Shown: positions 37,267 through 48,488, counted from the first letter of the stretch. The stretch: 64,000 nt of DNA from Thiomonas delicata (GCF_900088825.1 NZ_LT592171.1:1176503-1240502), one strand, 5' to 3'. The notes: a model not told the origin generated them from the sequence alone. Program-made: numbers and translations.

Positions 37267-38100
37267 ATGCTTCGTACCCGCATCATCACGGCGGCAGTGC
37301 TGCTTGCAGTGCTGCTGCCGTCCCTGTTTTTCGCTTCAGCCTTTGTGTTCGCCGGTGTTGCCGGGGCCTTTGGCTGCGCTGGCATGTGGGAATGGGCGCG
37401 CCTTGCCGGGCAAAAACCGGTCGCTGCCTTGGGCTGGGCCGCCTTGTGGCTGATCGTGGCGGCAGGAACCTTGTCTCGCATGACCTTGGGTTCCGGATCG
37501 CATCTCGGACTGGACGGGGCTTTTGTCGCCGCGGCGCTGGTCTGGGCGGTGCTCCTGGTCTCCAGCTTGCCCAGGGCGGCGTTGCCAAAACCTCTTGCCG
37601 TTCCCCACATCCTCGCGGTTTTGGGTTTCGTTGTCATGTTCGCGGCGTGGTTGGCCTTGTTGCGGGCCCGCCAGGCTGGAGCGGGCTTCCTGCTGTCGGT
37701 GCTCTTGGTCGCCTGGGTTGCCGATGTCGCCGCGTATTTCGGCGGCCGCGCCTTCGGACGGCGCAAGCTGGCCCCCCGGATCAGCCCAGGCAAAACCTGG
37801 GCCGGCGTCTACGCCGCGCTCTTGGCCGTTCTGGCATATGGCCTGTTGTGCAGCCTCGTGCCCGCGTTGTCCGACACCCTGCTGGCCCGCATCGACCGGA
37901 TGTTCGGCATGGCGGCCATGCTGGGCTGCGCGGCGCTGTTTCTTGCGCTCAGCATCATGGGTGATCTGTTCGAATCGCTGCTCAAGCGGCATGCCGGGGT
38001 CAAAGACAGCAGCGCCCTGTTGCCCGGCCACGGCGGCGTGCTCGATCGCGTCGACGCCTTGCTGCCCCTATTGCCGGTTGCCATCTTGTTTCTCGCATGA
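37267..38100 (+). CDS. cdsA: phosphatidate cytidylyltransferase
   Basis: Makes CDP-diacylglycerol from phosphatidate and CTP in the inner membrane. 277 residues, about eight hydrophobic segments. The C-terminal signature is intact: [42 protein letters not shown] 37267 gives MLRTRIITA, as in homologues, although no strong Shine-Dalgarno is visible. It ends in an ATGA overlap with dxr. Confidence 0.95.
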   Translation: MLRTRIITAAVLLAVLLPSLFFASAFVFAGVAGAFGCAGMWEWARLAGQKPVAALGWAALWLIVAAGTLSRMTLGSGSHLGLDGAFVAAALVWAVLLVSSLPRAALPKPLAVPHILAVLGFVVMFAAWLALLRARQAGAGFLLSVLLVAWVADVAAYFGGRAFGRRKLAPRISPGKTWAGVYAALLAVLAYGLLCSLVPALSDTLLARIDRMFGMAAMLGCAALFLALSIMGDLFESLLKRHAGVKDSSALLPGHGGVLDRVDALLPLLPVAILFLA

Positions 38101-39272
38101 AGCGCGTCGCCATTCTCGGTTCCACCGGCTCCATAGGACAAAACACCCTGGAGGTCCTCGCTCTGCATCCTGATCGCTTCGAGGTCTTTGCACTCGGGGC
38201 GAAGCAGCGCGACGACTTGCTGCTGGAACAATGCCTGCGCTTCCAGCCGCGCTATGCCATGCTCAGTGACGCGGCGGCTGCCGCGCGCTTGCGTGCGGCT
38301 TTGCAGGCATGCGGCAGTTCGACCGAGGTGATGCAGGGCGACGCGGCGCATACGCAGCTTGCCGCGGCTGCCGAAACCGATATCGTGATGGCAGCGATCG
38401 TCGGCGCCGCAGGGCTTGCATCCAGCCTGGCCGCGGCGCATGCCGGCAAGCGCGTGCTGCTGGCCAACAAGGAGTCGCTGGTGGTCGCCGGAGACTTGTT
38501 CATGCAGGCCATGCGGCAGGGGGGCGGGGAACTCATTCCCATCGACAGCGAGCACAGCGCAATCTTGCAAAGCCTGCCTGACGACCGCGCCCACTGGGCC
38601 GACACCGTGCGCGACATGACGCTCACGGCGTCGGGCGGCCCGTTTCGGCAGCTTGACCCGGCCGCGCTGCACGACATCACCCCCGACCAGGCCTGTGCGC
38701 ACCCGAACTGGAGCATGGGCCGCAAGATCTCGGTGGATTCAGCCACGATGATGAACAAGGCGCTGGAAGTCATCGAGGCGCATCATCTGTTCGGCATGCC
38801 AGCGGAGAAGATTCGGGTTCTGATCCACCCGCAGAGCATCGTGCACTCCATGGTCGGCTACCGCGATGGTTCGGTGGTGGCGCAACTCGGCGCGCCCGAC
38901 ATGCGTACGCCCATCGCCTATGGCCTTGCATACCCGCAGCGCATGGCTTCCGGTGCGTCGTGGCTCGATCTGGCGCGCATTGGCAGGCTTGATTTCGAAC
39001 AACCCGATCCGCAACGCTTTCCCGGTCTAGGGCTCGCTTACGCAGCCCTTTCGATGCCGGTGGGGGCGTGTGCCGTGCTCAATGCCGCCAATGAGCAGGC
39101 CGTGAGCGCGTTTCTGCAAGGCCGTATTCGCTTTACCGAGATTTACCGCGTCAATGCAGAGACCTTGCAGGATGTCGACGTGGGCCGCGTGCATGGGCTC
39201 GACGATCTATTCGATCTCGATGCCAGGGCGCGGGCGCGAGCGCAGTTCCATATCGATGCGCTGGTTGCTTGA
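38097..39272 (+). CDS. dxr: 1-deoxy-D-xylulose 5-phosphate reductoisomerase
   Basis: First committed enzyme of the MEP isoprenoid pathway, the target of fosmidomycin. 391 residues: NADPH-binding [25 protein letters not shown], the metal/substrate site [20 protein letters not shown], and [31 protein letters not shown]. Starts by overlap with cdsA. It supplies precursors for uppS two genes upstream. Confidence 0.97.
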   Translation: MKRVAILGSTGSIGQNTLEVLALHPDRFEVFALGAKQRDDLLLEQCLRFQPRYAMLSDAAAAARLRAALQACGSSTEVMQGDAAHTQLAAAAETDIVMAAIVGAAGLASSLAAAHAGKRVLLANKESLVVAGDLFMQAMRQGGGELIPIDSEHSAILQSLPDDRAHWADTVRDMTLTASGGPFRQLDPAALHDITPDQACAHPNWSMGRKISVDSATMMNKALEVIEAHHLFGMPAEKIRVLIHPQSIVHSMVGYRDGSVVAQLGAPDMRTPIAYGLAYPQRMASGASWLDLARIGRLDFEQPDPQRFPGLGLAYAALSMPVGACAVLNAANEQAVSAFLQGRIRFTEIYRVNAETLQDVDVGRVHGLDDLFDLDARARARAQFHIDALVA

Positions 39273-39329
39273 ACCGGGGCACAATGCGTTCCGGTGCTGC
39301 CGGATGCGCGGCGTCCCAAGGGGTTTCTG

Positions 39330-40688
39330 ATGGTCACAGTGCTTGCATTTCTGTTCGCGCTCGGTTTGCTCATCACCATCCATGAATATGGGCATTACCG
39401 GGTGGCCGTCGCGGCCGGCGTCAAGGTGTTGCGGTTCTCAATCGGCTTCGGCAAACCGCTGCTGAAATGGACGCGCGGGGCAGATCGCACCGAATTCGTC
39501 ATCGCCGCGATTCCGCTGGGCGGCTTCGTGCGCATGGTCGATGAGCGAGAGGGCAATGTCGCGGAGGAAGATCTTCCACGCGCCTTCAACCGGCAACCCC
39601 TACGCAAGCGTGCGGCCATCGTCGCAGCCGGCCCGGCGGCCAATCTCCTGCTGGCCGTGGTCTTGTTCGCCCTGGTCGCCTTCGTCGGGGTCCGCCAGCC
39701 GCTTGCCTTGCTCGGGGCGCCCCCCGCCGGCAGCCCCGCCGCGCAGGCCGGGGTGCGCTCAGGAGATCTTGTCCAGTCCGTGACCATGGGCAGTAGCACG
39801 CAGGCCGTGCAATCCTGGGAGGATCTGCAATTCCAGTTGCTGAGCGCCGCGCTCGACGGGCAGACCGTCACGATGCACATCAGGGCCGCGGACGGCAGAC
39901 CATCGAGCGTCGTGCTGCACTTCACCGATGCGCAAGACAAGGCCAGTCAACCCGATTTCCTGGCTTCCTGGGGTTTGCACCTGAAAAGCCCCCCGGCCAA
40001 GATTAACAAGGTCATTCCCGGCAGTCCGGCAGCCAAAGCAGGCATGCTCCCAGGGGATCTCGTCACGCAGGCCGACGGCAAGCCAATCGCGAGTGCAGGT
40101 GCGCTGCTGCGGGCCATTCAGGCCAGCGACGGCCGGCCCTTACGCTTGGTTGCCAGGCGCGCCCAGCAAGACGTTGTGCTGAGCGTGCAACCACAGCGCC
40201 AGAGCGCCGCCGCGAATGGACAGCAGGTTTGGCGAATCGGTGCGATGCTCGGCGGCGAAATCCCGACCGTGGTGGTCAAGAGCGGGCCCTTGGCCGCGAT
40301 AGGCCAGGGTTTTTCACGAACCTGGGAACTCAGCGCGTTGACGCTCAAGACGCTGGGCAAGATGGTGATCGGCCAAGCCTCGCTCAGCAATCTGAGCGGG
40401 CCTGTGACGATTGCCGATTACGCGGGCCGCAGCGCCGAACTGGGATGGCTTGCGTACCTCAGTTTTTTGGCCATCATCAGCGTGAGCCTTGGCGTGCTGA
40501 ATCTGCTGCCTCTGCCGGTCTTGGACGGGGGGCATCTCTTGTATTATGCGATCGAAGGTTTTACGCGTCGCAGTATTCCCCAGCGTTTGCAGGAAAGGCT
40601 GCAGCAAGGCGGCCTCGCCGTCATCGCGCTCATGATGGCCATTGCTCTGTACAACGACTTCGCCCGACTGATCGGGCCATTCCATTGA
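39330..40688 (+). CDS. rseP: site-2 zinc metalloprotease RseP
   Basis: Intramembrane protease that cleaves anti-sigma factor RseA during the envelope stress response and clears signal peptides. 452 residues: HEYGH (18-22) in the first membrane helix with the zinc ligands, two PDZ domains in the middle, and LPVLDGGHLLYY near residue 393 supplying the third ligand. ATG 39330 has AAGGGG about 5 nt upstream and matches the family N-terminus; GTG 39294 would add 12 residues. It lies next to bamA, whose misfolded clients trigger this pathway. Confidence 0.95.
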   Translation: MVTVLAFLFALGLLITIHEYGHYRVAVAAGVKVLRFSIGFGKPLLKWTRGADRTEFVIAAIPLGGFVRMVDEREGNVAEEDLPRAFNRQPLRKRAAIVAAGPAANLLLAVVLFALVAFVGVRQPLALLGAPPAGSPAAQAGVRSGDLVQSVTMGSSTQAVQSWEDLQFQLLSAALDGQTVTMHIRAADGRPSSVVLHFTDAQDKASQPDFLASWGLHLKSPPAKINKVIPGSPAAKAGMLPGDLVTQADGKPIASAGALLRAIQASDGRPLRLVARRAQQDVVLSVQPQRQSAAANGQQVWRIGAMLGGEIPTVVVKSGPLAAIGQGFSRTWELSALTLKTLGKMVIGQASLSNLSGPVTIADYAGRSAELGWLAYLSFLAIISVSLGVLNLLPLPVLDGGHLLYYAIEGFTRRSIPQRLQERLQQGGLAVIALMMAIALYNDFARLIGPFH

Positions 40689-40706
40689 TTCCGCTCCGAG
40701 GTTAAT

Positions 40707-42992
40707 TTGAGGTTCCGTCACGCATTGCAGGGTACTGCCGTGGCCGTGTTGGCTGTGGCCTGTGCACAGGCCTACGCCGCCGACACTTTCATCATCAAGG
40801 ACATTCGCGTCGATGGCCTGCAACGGACCGAACCCGGGACCGTTTTCAGCTATTTGCCCTTCCGTGTGGGCGACACCTACACCCCGGAAAACGGCGCGGC
40901 TGCCATTCGCGCGCTGTTCGCCACGGGCCTGTTCAAGGACGTGCGTATCCGTACCGATCACGACGTCGTCACCATCATCGTCGAAGAGCGCCCGGTGATC
41001 GCTAATGTCGACTTCACGGGGACCAAGGAGTTTCCGAAGAAGACCCTGATCGAGGCTCTCAGCCAGGTCGGACTTGGCGAGGCGCATCCCTACGACCAGG
41101 CGCTGGTGGATCGCGCCGTGCAGGAACTCAAGCAGCAGTACCTGGCCAAGGGCTATTACGGCGTCGAGGTCAGCACCACGGTCACCCCGCTCGAACGCAA
41201 CCGCGTCAATGTGCTGTTCAATGTGACCGAAGGGGCGATCGCGAAGATTCGCGCCATCCGGATCGTCGGCAACAAGGTCTACAGCGAGAGCGATCTGCGC
41301 GATCTGTTCTCCCTGTCTACACCCGGCTGGCTGAGCTGGTACACCAAGTCGGACCAGTACTCGCGTGCCAAACTCAACGCCGATCTGGAAACCCTGCGTT
41401 CCTACTATCTCGACCGTGGCTATCTGGACTTCCGCATCGAGTCGACCCAGGTGGAACTGTCTCCGGACAAGGACAGCATCTATATCACGGTCAATATCCA
41501 CGAGGGACCGAAGTACACGGTTTCAGGCTACAAACTCGAAGGCAACTATCTGGGCCTGGATGACGAGTTCAGGCCGCTGGTCAAGCTCAAGCCGGGGGAT
41601 GTCTATAGCGCCAAGCTGCTCAATGAGAGCGTCAAAGCCATGGTCGACAAGTTCGGTGTCTACGGCTATGCCTTCGCCCGTGTCGAACCCAAGCCTGAGA
41701 TCGATCACGACACGCACGAGGTCTTTTTCACCATCGACTCCGATCCCGGCAGGCGCATTTACGTGCGCAAGATCGACATCTCCGGCAACACCCGCACGCG
41801 CGACGAGGTGATCCGCCGCGAGTTCCGCCAGTTCGAGGATGCCTGGTACGACGTCGACCGCATCAAGTTGTCGCGCGACCGCGTCGACAGGTTGGGTTAC
41901 TTCAAGGATGTGACCCTTGGCACCCGCGAGGTTCCCGGCACCAGCGACCAGGTCGATCTCGACATGCACGTCACCGAGAAACCCACCGGCATGCTCGGCC
42001 TAGGGGTGGGTTTTTCGAGCGCGAACCATCTCTCGTTCAACGCGTCGGTCAGCCAGGACAATATTTTCGGCAGCGGCAACAACCTCAGCGTTGATTTCAA
42101 CACCTCGAGCTACTACCGCACCCTGGCCGTCTCGAGTACGAACCCCTATTTCACCCAGGACGGCATCAGCCGCACGGTGAATGTCTACTACCGCACCATC
42201 CAGCCGTATTCCAGCCAGGGCAACAACTACACGATCAAGACGCCGGGATTCAACGTGCAGTTCGGCGTGCCCTTCACGGAACTCGACCGCGTGTTCTTCG
42301 GCGTGGGTTTCGAGCGCTACACCCTGGACCTGTCCCCCGGCGCCCCGGCGGCCTATATCAGCTACGTCAACCAGTTCGGCCAGACTTCGTCGGGCGTGCC
42401 GCTGACCATCGGCTGGCAGCGCGACAGCCGCAACAGTGCCCTGGTCCCGACGGATGGCCGCTATCAGCGTTTGAGCGTGGAGTACAGTCCGTTCAGCACC
42501 TTGCGCTACTTCCGTTCGACCTATGAGTACCAGCAATTCTTGCCTGTGACTCGGCAGACCAATCTGGCGTTCAATGGGCTGCTCGGCTACGCGCATGGCC
42601 TCAACGGGCAGCCGCTGCCAATTTTCAAGAACCTCTATGCCGGCGGCATCGGCACGGTTCGAGGCTTTCAGCAAAGCTCGCTCGGCCCGCAGGATGCCCA
42701 AGGCAACGCGCTGGGCGGGGCCAAGTTGCTGGTGGCGGATCTGGAATACCAGTTCCCGTTCCCGGGGACCGGCGCCGACAAGAGCTTGCGTATGTCGACC
42801 TTTCTCGACAGCGGCTATGTCTGGGGTGAGAACCAAAAGGTCAGCTTGGCGGACATGCGCGCTTCGGTCGGCATCGCCGTCTCGTGGATCTCGCCGATCG
42901 GCCCCTTGAAATTCAGCATTGCCAAACCTATACGCTCGCAGCCCGGCGACAAGCTGCAGGCGTTCCAGTTCACCGTCGGTACCGCCTTCTGA
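40707..42992 (+). CDS. bamA: outer membrane protein assembly factor BamA
   Basis: Omp85 protein that inserts beta-barrel proteins into the outer membrane. 761 residues: signal peptide (about 1-24), five POTRA domains (about 25-420) and a C-terminal 16-strand barrel with the lid-loop motif VRGF (GTVRGFQQSSLGP). It ends in aromatic FQFTVGTAF, the expected C-terminal signal. The start is TTG 40707, with GAGG nearby; no ATG or GTG would retain the signal peptide. It is followed by skp, its chaperone partner. Confidence 0.96.
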   Translation: MRFRHALQGTAVAVLAVACAQAYAADTFIIKDIRVDGLQRTEPGTVFSYLPFRVGDTYTPENGAAAIRALFATGLFKDVRIRTDHDVVTIIVEERPVIANVDFTGTKEFPKKTLIEALSQVGLGEAHPYDQALVDRAVQELKQQYLAKGYYGVEVSTTVTPLERNRVNVLFNVTEGAIAKIRAIRIVGNKVYSESDLRDLFSLSTPGWLSWYTKSDQYSRAKLNADLETLRSYYLDRGYLDFRIESTQVELSPDKDSIYITVNIHEGPKYTVSGYKLEGNYLGLDDEFRPLVKLKPGDVYSAKLLNESVKAMVDKFGVYGYAFARVEPKPEIDHDTHEVFFTIDSDPGRRIYVRKIDISGNTRTRDEVIRREFRQFEDAWYDVDRIKLSRDRVDRLGYFKDVTLGTREVPGTSDQVDLDMHVTEKPTGMLGLGVGFSSANHLSFNASVSQDNIFGSGNNLSVDFNTSSYYRTLAVSSTNPYFTQDGISRTVNVYYRTIQPYSSQGNNYTIKTPGFNVQFGVPFTELDRVFFGVGFERYTLDLSPGAPAAYISYVNQFGQTSSGVPLTIGWQRDSRNSALVPTDGRYQRLSVEYSPFSTLRYFRSTYEYQQFLPVTRQTNLAFNGLLGYAHGLNGQPLPIFKNLYAGGIGTVRGFQQSSLGPQDAQGNALGGAKLLVADLEYQFPFPGTGADKSLRMSTFLDSGYVWGENQKVSLADMRASVGIAVSWISPIGPLKFSIAKPIRSQPGDKLQAFQFTVGTAF

Positions 42993-43009
42993 ACCCGCTC
43001 TCTGACACC

Positions 43010-43576
43010 ATGAAGTTGATGACCCGTCTGACCCGCTATACCCTGAGCGCAAGTTTGTGCACCGCCGCTTTGCTGTCCTGTGTTCCTGCGTTGGCCCAGA
43101 CTGCGCCAGCGAAGCCTTCAGCGAATGCCGCCGCGTCCAGCGGCAAGATCGGTTTCATCAACACCGAACGCATCCTCAAGGACTCGGCCTTGGCAAAAGC
43201 GGCCCAGCAAAAACTGGAGGCCGAGTTTTCCAAGCGCGACAAGGAACTGCAGGACATGGCCGCGAAGATCAAGGCGCTCAATCAGAAGCTGGAAAAGGAT
43301 GGGCCGGTGATGTCCGATTCCGACCGCATCAACACCCAGCAGCAATTGGTGGAGATGAATCGTGAGTTCCAGCGCAAACAGCGCGAATTCGGAGAGGATC
43401 TGAACGCCAAGCGCAACGCCGCGCTGGCCATCGTGCTCGACAAGGCCAACAAGGTGGTCAAGGAGATCGCCGAGAAGGACAATTACGACATCATCTTTCA
43501 GGACGCCGTCTACGTGAACCCGCGTATCGACATCACCGACAAGGTCCTGAAGGCGCTGGATGCGTCCGGCAAGTAA
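43010..43576 (+). CDS. skp: periplasmic chaperone Skp (OmpH)
   Basis: Jellyfish-shaped trimeric chaperone that carries unfolded outer-membrane proteins to BamA. 188 residues: signal peptide ending near ALAQ (residue about 27), then [13 protein letters not shown] (body strand) and long amphipathic helices rich in Lys, Glu and Gln (about 60-160), closing with [15 protein letters not shown] 43010 was taken; ATG 43019 also gives a valid signal peptide. lpxD begins 2 nt after its stop. Confidence 0.93.
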   Translation: MKLMTRLTRYTLSASLCTAALLSCVPALAQTAPAKPSANAAASSGKIGFINTERILKDSALAKAAQQKLEAEFSKRDKELQDMAAKIKALNQKLEKDGPVMSDSDRINTQQQLVEMNREFQRKQREFGEDLNAKRNAALAIVLDKANKVVKEIAEKDNYDIIFQDAVYVNPRIDITDKVLKALDASGK

Positions 43577-43578
43577 AG

Positions 43579-44652
43579 ATGAGCGAGTGGCCCTTGGGGG
43601 CGGGGGAAGGCCTGCGGGTTGGCGACATTGTTGAGAAATTGGGCGGCACGCTGCTAGGGGACAGCCAGCGCCGCGTCCGCGGCATCGCTCCCCTGGATCG
43701 GGCAGGTCCGGCGGATATCGCCTTTCTCAGCCAGCCCGGCAAGCGCGCCTGGCTCGAAACATGCAAGGCCGGTTGCGTGATCCTGCCTCAGGATTTCGAG
43801 GCCGAAGCCAGTCGCTTCGCTGCATCAATCCTCACCCCCGACCCTTACCTTTATTACGCGCGCCTGGCGCAATGGTTTTCTGCGTTGCAGGGCGAGGACG
43901 CGACCCCCGGCGTTCACGCCACAGCGGTCGTGGACCCCGCCGCGCGGGTGGCGTCCACCGCAAGCGTGGGCGCGTGCGCCGTGATCGAGCGTGGCGCGGT
44001 GGTGGCGGATGGGGCCGTCATCGGCGCGGGTTGCTACATCGGTCGCAATGCCGTCATCGGTGCCGCCACACGTTTGCATCCGCGCGCCGTGGTGCTGCAT
44101 GGCTGCATCCTCGGTGCGCGCTGCATCGTGCACGCGGGAGCGGTGATCGGCTCCGATGGTTTCGGCTATGCACGCGATGAGCAAGGCGCGGGCGTGAAAA
44201 TCCCGCAGACCGGCGCCGTCGTGATCGGGAACGACGTGGAAATCGGCGCCAACACCACGATCGATCGCGGCGCTTTGGACGATACCCGCATCGGCGACGG
44301 CGTGAAAATCGACAATCAAGTGCAGATCGGACACAACGTCGAAATCGGACCGCACACGGCCCTGGCCGGTTGCGTCGGTGTCGCGGGCAGTGCCCGCATT
44401 GGCGCCTATTGCTTCATCGGCGGAAGCGCGGGGATTCTTGGTCACCTCGTGATTGCCGACCACGTGACGATTTCAGCCATGTCCTTGGTGACGCGTTCCA
44501 TCAGTCAGCCCGGGCGTTACGCCGGGGTGTTTCCGCTCGATACCCAGGCGAATTGGGCCGAAAATGCTGCCGCCGTCAGGCAATTGGGCGCCTTGAGAAG
44601 CCGCCTGCGACAACTCGAGAAACGCCAAGACAAAAACATCGACAAGACCTAA
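43579..44652 (+). CDS. lpxD: UDP-3-O-(3-hydroxyacyl)glucosamine N-acyltransferase
   Basis: Third enzyme of lipid A synthesis; adds the second hydroxyacyl chain from acyl-ACP. 357 residues: an N-terminal uridine-binding domain (about 1-110) and a left-handed parallel beta-helix of hexapeptide repeats. The active region [20 protein letters not shown] and QIGHNVEIG (catalytic His) are present. The C-terminus is a Gln/Lys-rich helix. Order skp-lpxD-fabZ-lpxA-lpxB is the standard one. Confidence 0.96.
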   Translation: MSEWPLGAGEGLRVGDIVEKLGGTLLGDSQRRVRGIAPLDRAGPADIAFLSQPGKRAWLETCKAGCVILPQDFEAEASRFAASILTPDPYLYYARLAQWFSALQGEDATPGVHATAVVDPAARVASTASVGACAVIERGAVVADGAVIGAGCYIGRNAVIGAATRLHPRAVVLHGCILGARCIVHAGAVIGSDGFGYARDEQGAGVKIPQTGAVVIGNDVEIGANTTIDRGALDDTRIGDGVKIDNQVQIGHNVEIGPHTALAGCVGVAGSARIGAYCFIGGSAGILGHLVIADHVTISAMSLVTRSISQPGRYAGVFPLDTQANWAENAAAVRQLGALRSRLRQLEKRQDKNIDKT

Positions 44653-44670
44653 GCACATCCTGCCCAAGCC

Positions 44671-45117
44671 ATGACTGTTTTCGACATCAACCAGATCCAA
44701 AAACTCTTGCCTCATCGCTACCCCTTCCTGCTGATCGACAGGGTGGTGGAATTCGAGAAGGGCAAGCGCATCCTGGGCTACAAGAACGTTTCGTTCAACG
44801 AGCCGTATTTCGCCGGCCATTTCCCGCAAAAACCCATCATGCCGGGCGTGCTGATACTGGAAGCCTTGGCGCAGGCCGCCGGCATCCTGGCATTCGGAAC
44901 GCTGGAGACGACGGCCAACGACAATTCCGTCTATTACCTCGTCGGCATCGACGGCGCCCGCTTCAAGCGCCCGGTCGAGCCGGGCGACCAACTCATGCTC
45001 GAAGTCGAACTGGTGCGCAGAATGCGCAGCATCTACAAGTTCAACGCCGTGGCCCGCGTCGGGGATGAAGCGGTCGCGGAAGCCGAGTTGATGTGCACCG
45101 AGCGCATGATCGATTGA
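44671..45117 (+). CDS. fabZ: 3-hydroxyacyl-ACP dehydratase FabZ
   Basis: Hot-dog-fold dehydratase of fatty acid elongation, 148 residues. [15 protein letters not shown] and the catalytic His/Glu pair in [20 protein letters not shown] are intact. Its substrate pool competes with LpxA and LpxD for hydroxyacyl-ACP, which explains its conserved place between them. lpxA follows 10 nt downstream. Confidence 0.97.
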   Translation: MTVFDINQIQKLLPHRYPFLLIDRVVEFEKGKRILGYKNVSFNEPYFAGHFPQKPIMPGVLILEALAQAAGILAFGTLETTANDNSVYYLVGIDGARFKRPVEPGDQLMLEVELVRRMRSIYKFNAVARVGDEAVAEAELMCTERMID

Positions 45118-45127
45118 CGGAGTTATC

Positions 45128-45919
45128 TTGAGCTTGATCCACGCAACGGCGCTCGTCGACCCGAAGGCGCAAATCGCACCGAATGTCAGCATCGGACCTT
45201 ACAGCGTCATCGGTGCCGAGGTCTGCATCGATGCGGGCACCGAGATCGGCCCGCATGTCTGCATCCAGGGCCGCACCCGCATTGGGCGCGACAACCGCAT
45301 CCACGCTTTCTGCTCCCTGGGCGGCGTGCCGCAGGACAAGAAATATGCGGGCGAGCCCACGGAATTGCATATCGGGGACCGCAACACGATTCGCGAATAC
45401 TGCACCTTGAACCTGGGCACGGTGCAGGATGCCGGCGTCACCCGGCTGGGCAACGACAACTGGATCATGGCCTATGTGCATCTGGCGCACGACTGCCAGG
45501 TCGGCAACCACACGGTATTCGCCAATAGCGCCCAATTGGCCGGCCATGTGCACGTCGGCGACTGGGCCATCCTGGGCGGCTACACGGGCGTGCATCAGTT
45601 CGTGCACATCGGCGAGCATGTGATGACCGGCATCAGCTCGGTGGTGACGCAAGATGTGCCTCCCTTCGTGCTTTTGGCCGGCAGCCCCGCGGTGCCGCAC
45701 GGGATCAACGCTGAAGGCTTGCGCCGCCGCGGTTTTGACTCCGCCCGCATTGCCGTGCTGCGCGAGGCCTACCGCAAGCTGTATCGCCAGGGGCTGGCGC
45801 TGCAGGAAGCCCTCGGTGCCTTGATGGCGTTGCAGCGCGAGCATGCGGACAGCCATGACGATCTGGCGCGTTTGCTGTCCTTTCTCGCCGGCAGCAAGCG
45901 CGGCATCGTGCGGCCCTGA
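45128..45919 (+). CDS. lpxA: UDP-N-acetylglucosamine acyltransferase
   Basis: First enzyme of lipid A synthesis. 263 residues, beta-helix of hexapeptide repeats with catalytic His in YVHLAHDCQVGNH and the substrate-binding HQFVHIGEHVMTG. The C-terminal helical part has the SARIAVLREAYRKLYRQ segment. The start is TTG 45128 with a GGAG about 6 nt upstream; there is no in-frame ATG that would keep IHATALVDP. Confidence 0.96.
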   Translation: MSLIHATALVDPKAQIAPNVSIGPYSVIGAEVCIDAGTEIGPHVCIQGRTRIGRDNRIHAFCSLGGVPQDKKYAGEPTELHIGDRNTIREYCTLNLGTVQDAGVTRLGNDNWIMAYVHLAHDCQVGNHTVFANSAQLAGHVHVGDWAILGGYTGVHQFVHIGEHVMTGISSVVTQDVPPFVLLAGSPAVPHGINAEGLRRRGFDSARIAVLREAYRKLYRQGLALQEALGALMALQREHADSHDDLARLLSFLAGSKRGIVRP

Positions 45920-45939
45920 TTCAGACACGGTTTCCGAGC

Positions 45940-47079
45940 ATGCCTGCCGGCTCGATAGCCATGGTCGCCGGAGAGCCGTCCGGTGACTTGCTCGCCTCCC
46001 ATGTCCTGAGCGCCCTGCATGCCGCAGAACCCGGCCTGGTGTGTGCGGGCATCGGGGGGGCGCGCATGCAGGAGCAGGGTTTCACCGCCTGGTGGCCCAC
46101 CGAGCGCCTCGCCGTGAACGGCTATGCGCAGGTCCTGCCTCGCCTGCCCGAACTCCTCTGGATACGCAGACGCTTGCGTCTGCGCGTGTTGCGCCAAGCC
46201 CCCGCGGCCTTCGTCGGTGTGGATGCGCCCGATTTCAATCTCGGGCTGGAGCGCCATTTGCGTTCGGCGGGCATTCCCACGGTTCATCTGGTCAGCCCCT
46301 CCATCTGGGCTTGGCGACGCGAACGCCTGCAGGGCATCACCCTGGCCGTGGACCATATGCTGTGCGTATTTCCCTTCGAGCCCGAGCTTTACAAGGGCAC
46401 GCGGGTACGGGCGACCTATATCGGCCACCCGCTGGCCGAGGTCATTCCGGAGCAACCCGACCAGCAGGCCGCACGCGCTTTGCTCGGCCTTGAGGGGACG
46501 GCCAAGGTCCTCGCCGTCCTGCCCGGCAGCCGGGCAGGAGAGGTGGCGCAGATCGGGCCGAGCTTTCTCGGCGCCGCGGCCCTGCTTCAGCAACGCCACG
46601 GGGTGCGGGTTCTGCTGCCGGTCGCGCAAGAGGGGTTGATGCCGGCGCTGCGCCGGCAGTTGCGTGATGTCCCCGCACTCGACATCCAGTTGCTTGCCGG
46701 ACAGTCCCACCTGGCCATGGCGGCTTGCGACATCGCCCTGGTGGCCAGCGGGACGGCGACACTGGAATGTGCGCTGTTCAAGCGCCCCATGGTCATCGGC
46801 TACCGCCTGCCGGCCTTGTCCTGGCGCATGATGGCCGGCAAAGGTTACCAGCCCTGGATCGGTTTGCCGAACATCCTGGCCCGCGAGTTCCTGGTTCCCG
46901 AACTGCTGCAGGACGCCTGTACGCCACGCGCGCTCGCCGACGAAGCCGAGGCTTTGCTCCATGATTCGCAGCGACAGCGCCACCTGCGCGCATGTTTCAG
47001 CGAGATGCATGCGCAATTGCGTCGTCCGACGGCGAGCCTTGCGGCGCAGGCCATTCTGGAAAGTGCGCGCCTGCGCTGA
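45940..47079 (+). CDS. lpxB: lipid-A-disaccharide synthase
   Basis: Family 19 glycosyltransferase joining lipid X and UDP-2,3-diacylglucosamine. 379 residues: [17 protein letters not shown] at the N-terminus, [31 protein letters not shown], and the donor-site [16 protein letters not shown] followed by [17 protein letters not shown] 45940 gives a short standard lead. rnhB starts 5 nt after its stop. Confidence 0.96.
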   Translation: MPAGSIAMVAGEPSGDLLASHVLSALHAAEPGLVCAGIGGARMQEQGFTAWWPTERLAVNGYAQVLPRLPELLWIRRRLRLRVLRQAPAAFVGVDAPDFNLGLERHLRSAGIPTVHLVSPSIWAWRRERLQGITLAVDHMLCVFPFEPELYKGTRVRATYIGHPLAEVIPEQPDQQAARALLGLEGTAKVLAVLPGSRAGEVAQIGPSFLGAAALLQQRHGVRVLLPVAQEGLMPALRRQLRDVPALDIQLLAGQSHLAMAACDIALVASGTATLECALFKRPMVIGYRLPALSWRMMAGKGYQPWIGLPNILAREFLVPELLQDACTPRALADEAEALLHDSQRQRHLRACFSEMHAQLRRPTASLAAQAILESARLR

Positions 47080-47084
47080 GCACG

Positions 47085-47690
47085 ATGCAGGCCGAACTTC
47101 CCTTCTCAAGCGTCGAACGGTTGCCCGGCCTGGTTGCCGGCTGCGATGAAGTCGGTCGTGGTCCATGGGCTGGCCCCGTCGTGGCGGCAGCCGTCATTCT
47201 CGACCCAGCCCGGGTGATCAGCGGCCTGGCCGATTCCAAGGCGCTGACCGCCAGACGCAGAGTGCAACTCGATGGGCTGATTCGAGATGCTTGCCTCGCG
47301 ATGTGCATCGGACAGGCGAGCGTCGAAGAAATTGATCGGCTGAACATCCTGCAGGCGACCTTCCTGGCCATGCAGCGCGCGGTGGCTGGGCTGGCACTGC
47401 GGCCCGAACTCGTACTGGTGGACGGCAATCGCGCCCCCGACCTTCCCGTGGCATGTCAGACCATCGTCGGGGGGGACGCCACACAGCCGGCCATCAGCGC
47501 AGCGTCCATCGTGGCCAAAGTGTTCCGCGACAGCTTGATGCAAAACCTGGCCGACCAATACCCCGTTTACGGGTTTGAGCGCCATTTCGGCTACGGCACA
47601 ATGCAGCATCGACAGGCTCTGCAACAGCATGGGCCTTGTGCCGAGCACCGACGCAGCTTTTCCCCGATACGTCGCCTGATCCAACCCTGA
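47085..47690 (+). CDS. rnhB: ribonuclease HII
   Basis: Removes ribonucleotides from RNA-DNA hybrids. 201 residues with the catalytic carboxylates: [20 protein letters not shown] (Asp and Glu), ADSKALT, and [11 protein letters not shown], plus [14 protein letters not shown] and [14 protein letters not shown] 47085 was chosen as it lies just after lpxB. It ends the lipid A gene block, as in most betaproteobacteria. Confidence 0.96.
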   Translation: MQAELPFSSVERLPGLVAGCDEVGRGPWAGPVVAAAVILDPARVISGLADSKALTARRRVQLDGLIRDACLAMCIGQASVEEIDRLNILQATFLAMQRAVAGLALRPELVLVDGNRAPDLPVACQTIVGGDATQPAISAASIVAKVFRDSLMQNLADQYPVYGFERHFGYGTMQHRQALQQHGPCAEHRRSFSPIRRLIQP

Positions 47691-47702
47691 GCGAAGAACG
47701 CC

Positions 47703-48485
47703 GTGAAACGCATCATTTCCGCTGAAAATCCCCTGGTCAAAACCCTGCGCGCGCTCAGCAGCGAACCCGGCGCGGTCAAGCGCCTTGGCCAGGTCTGGCT
47801 GGAAGGCATCCATCTCGTCCAAGCCGCGCTTGACAGCGGGCACCATGCCGATCCGCTGGTGACGACCGACGACGGCCTGCTGCAGCCCGAGATCGCCGCA
47901 CTGGTCGAGCGCGCCGGAAGCACCAATACGGTCATCCTGCATCGCGCCCTGTTCAGCTGGATTTCAACGGTGGAAAACGGCCCGCAGGTGGGCATGTTGA
48001 TCGACAAACCGCGTGGCGCAAAACCCAAGCCAGGTACCGCGATCGTGCTGGATCGCATTCAGGACGCGGGCAATGTCGGCACGATGTTGCGCACGGCTGC
48101 AGCAGCTGGCTGCGGTGCGGTTTATTTGCTGCGGGGCACGGCCGGTGCATGGACGCCCAAGGTTCTGCGCGCGGCCATGGGGGCCCACTTCTACCTGCCC
48201 ATTTTCGAGGATGCGCCCTGGGATCAGGTGGCCAACATCGTGCCGCGCCCCATTTATGCCACGGCAGCCGTGGCCGACATGGCGCTGTATGACTTGTCCT
48301 TGGATCGGCCCGTGACCTGGGTGTTCGGAAACGAGGGGCAGGGCATATCGGAGCACCTGATGGCGAAGTGCTCGGCCATGGTTTGTATCCCGCAGGCCGG
48401 GGCCGTGGAGTCGCTCAACGTGGCCTCCGCCGCGGCCGTGTGCCTGTTCGAAGGGGTCCGGCAGCGCAAGCTGGTCAAGGCCTAG
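47703..48485 (+). CDS. TrmH/SpoU-family RNA 2'-O-methyltransferase
   Basis: 260 residues, GTG start at 47703. The N-terminal L30e-like domain (ISAENPLVKTLRALSSEPG) is followed by the SPOUT knot: LDRIQDAGNVGTMLRTAAAAG, WVFGNEGQGISEHLMAKC and IPQAGAVESLNVASAAAVCLFEG. This pattern is of the TsnR/RlmB-like rRNA methylase group, with the exact target nucleotide unknown. It is distinct from the rlmB copy at 28522. It lies 12 nt after rnhB and converges with the next gene, 3 nt between stops. Confidence 0.9.
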   Translation: MKRIISAENPLVKTLRALSSEPGAVKRLGQVWLEGIHLVQAALDSGHHADPLVTTDDGLLQPEIAALVERAGSTNTVILHRALFSWISTVENGPQVGMLIDKPRGAKPKPGTAIVLDRIQDAGNVGTMLRTAAAAGCGAVYLLRGTAGAWTPKVLRAAMGAHFYLPIFEDAPWDQVANIVPRPIYATAAVADMALYDLSLDRPVTWVFGNEGQGISEHLMAKCSAMVCIPQAGAVESLNVASAAAVCLFEGVRQRKLVKA

Positions 48486-48488
48486 GAC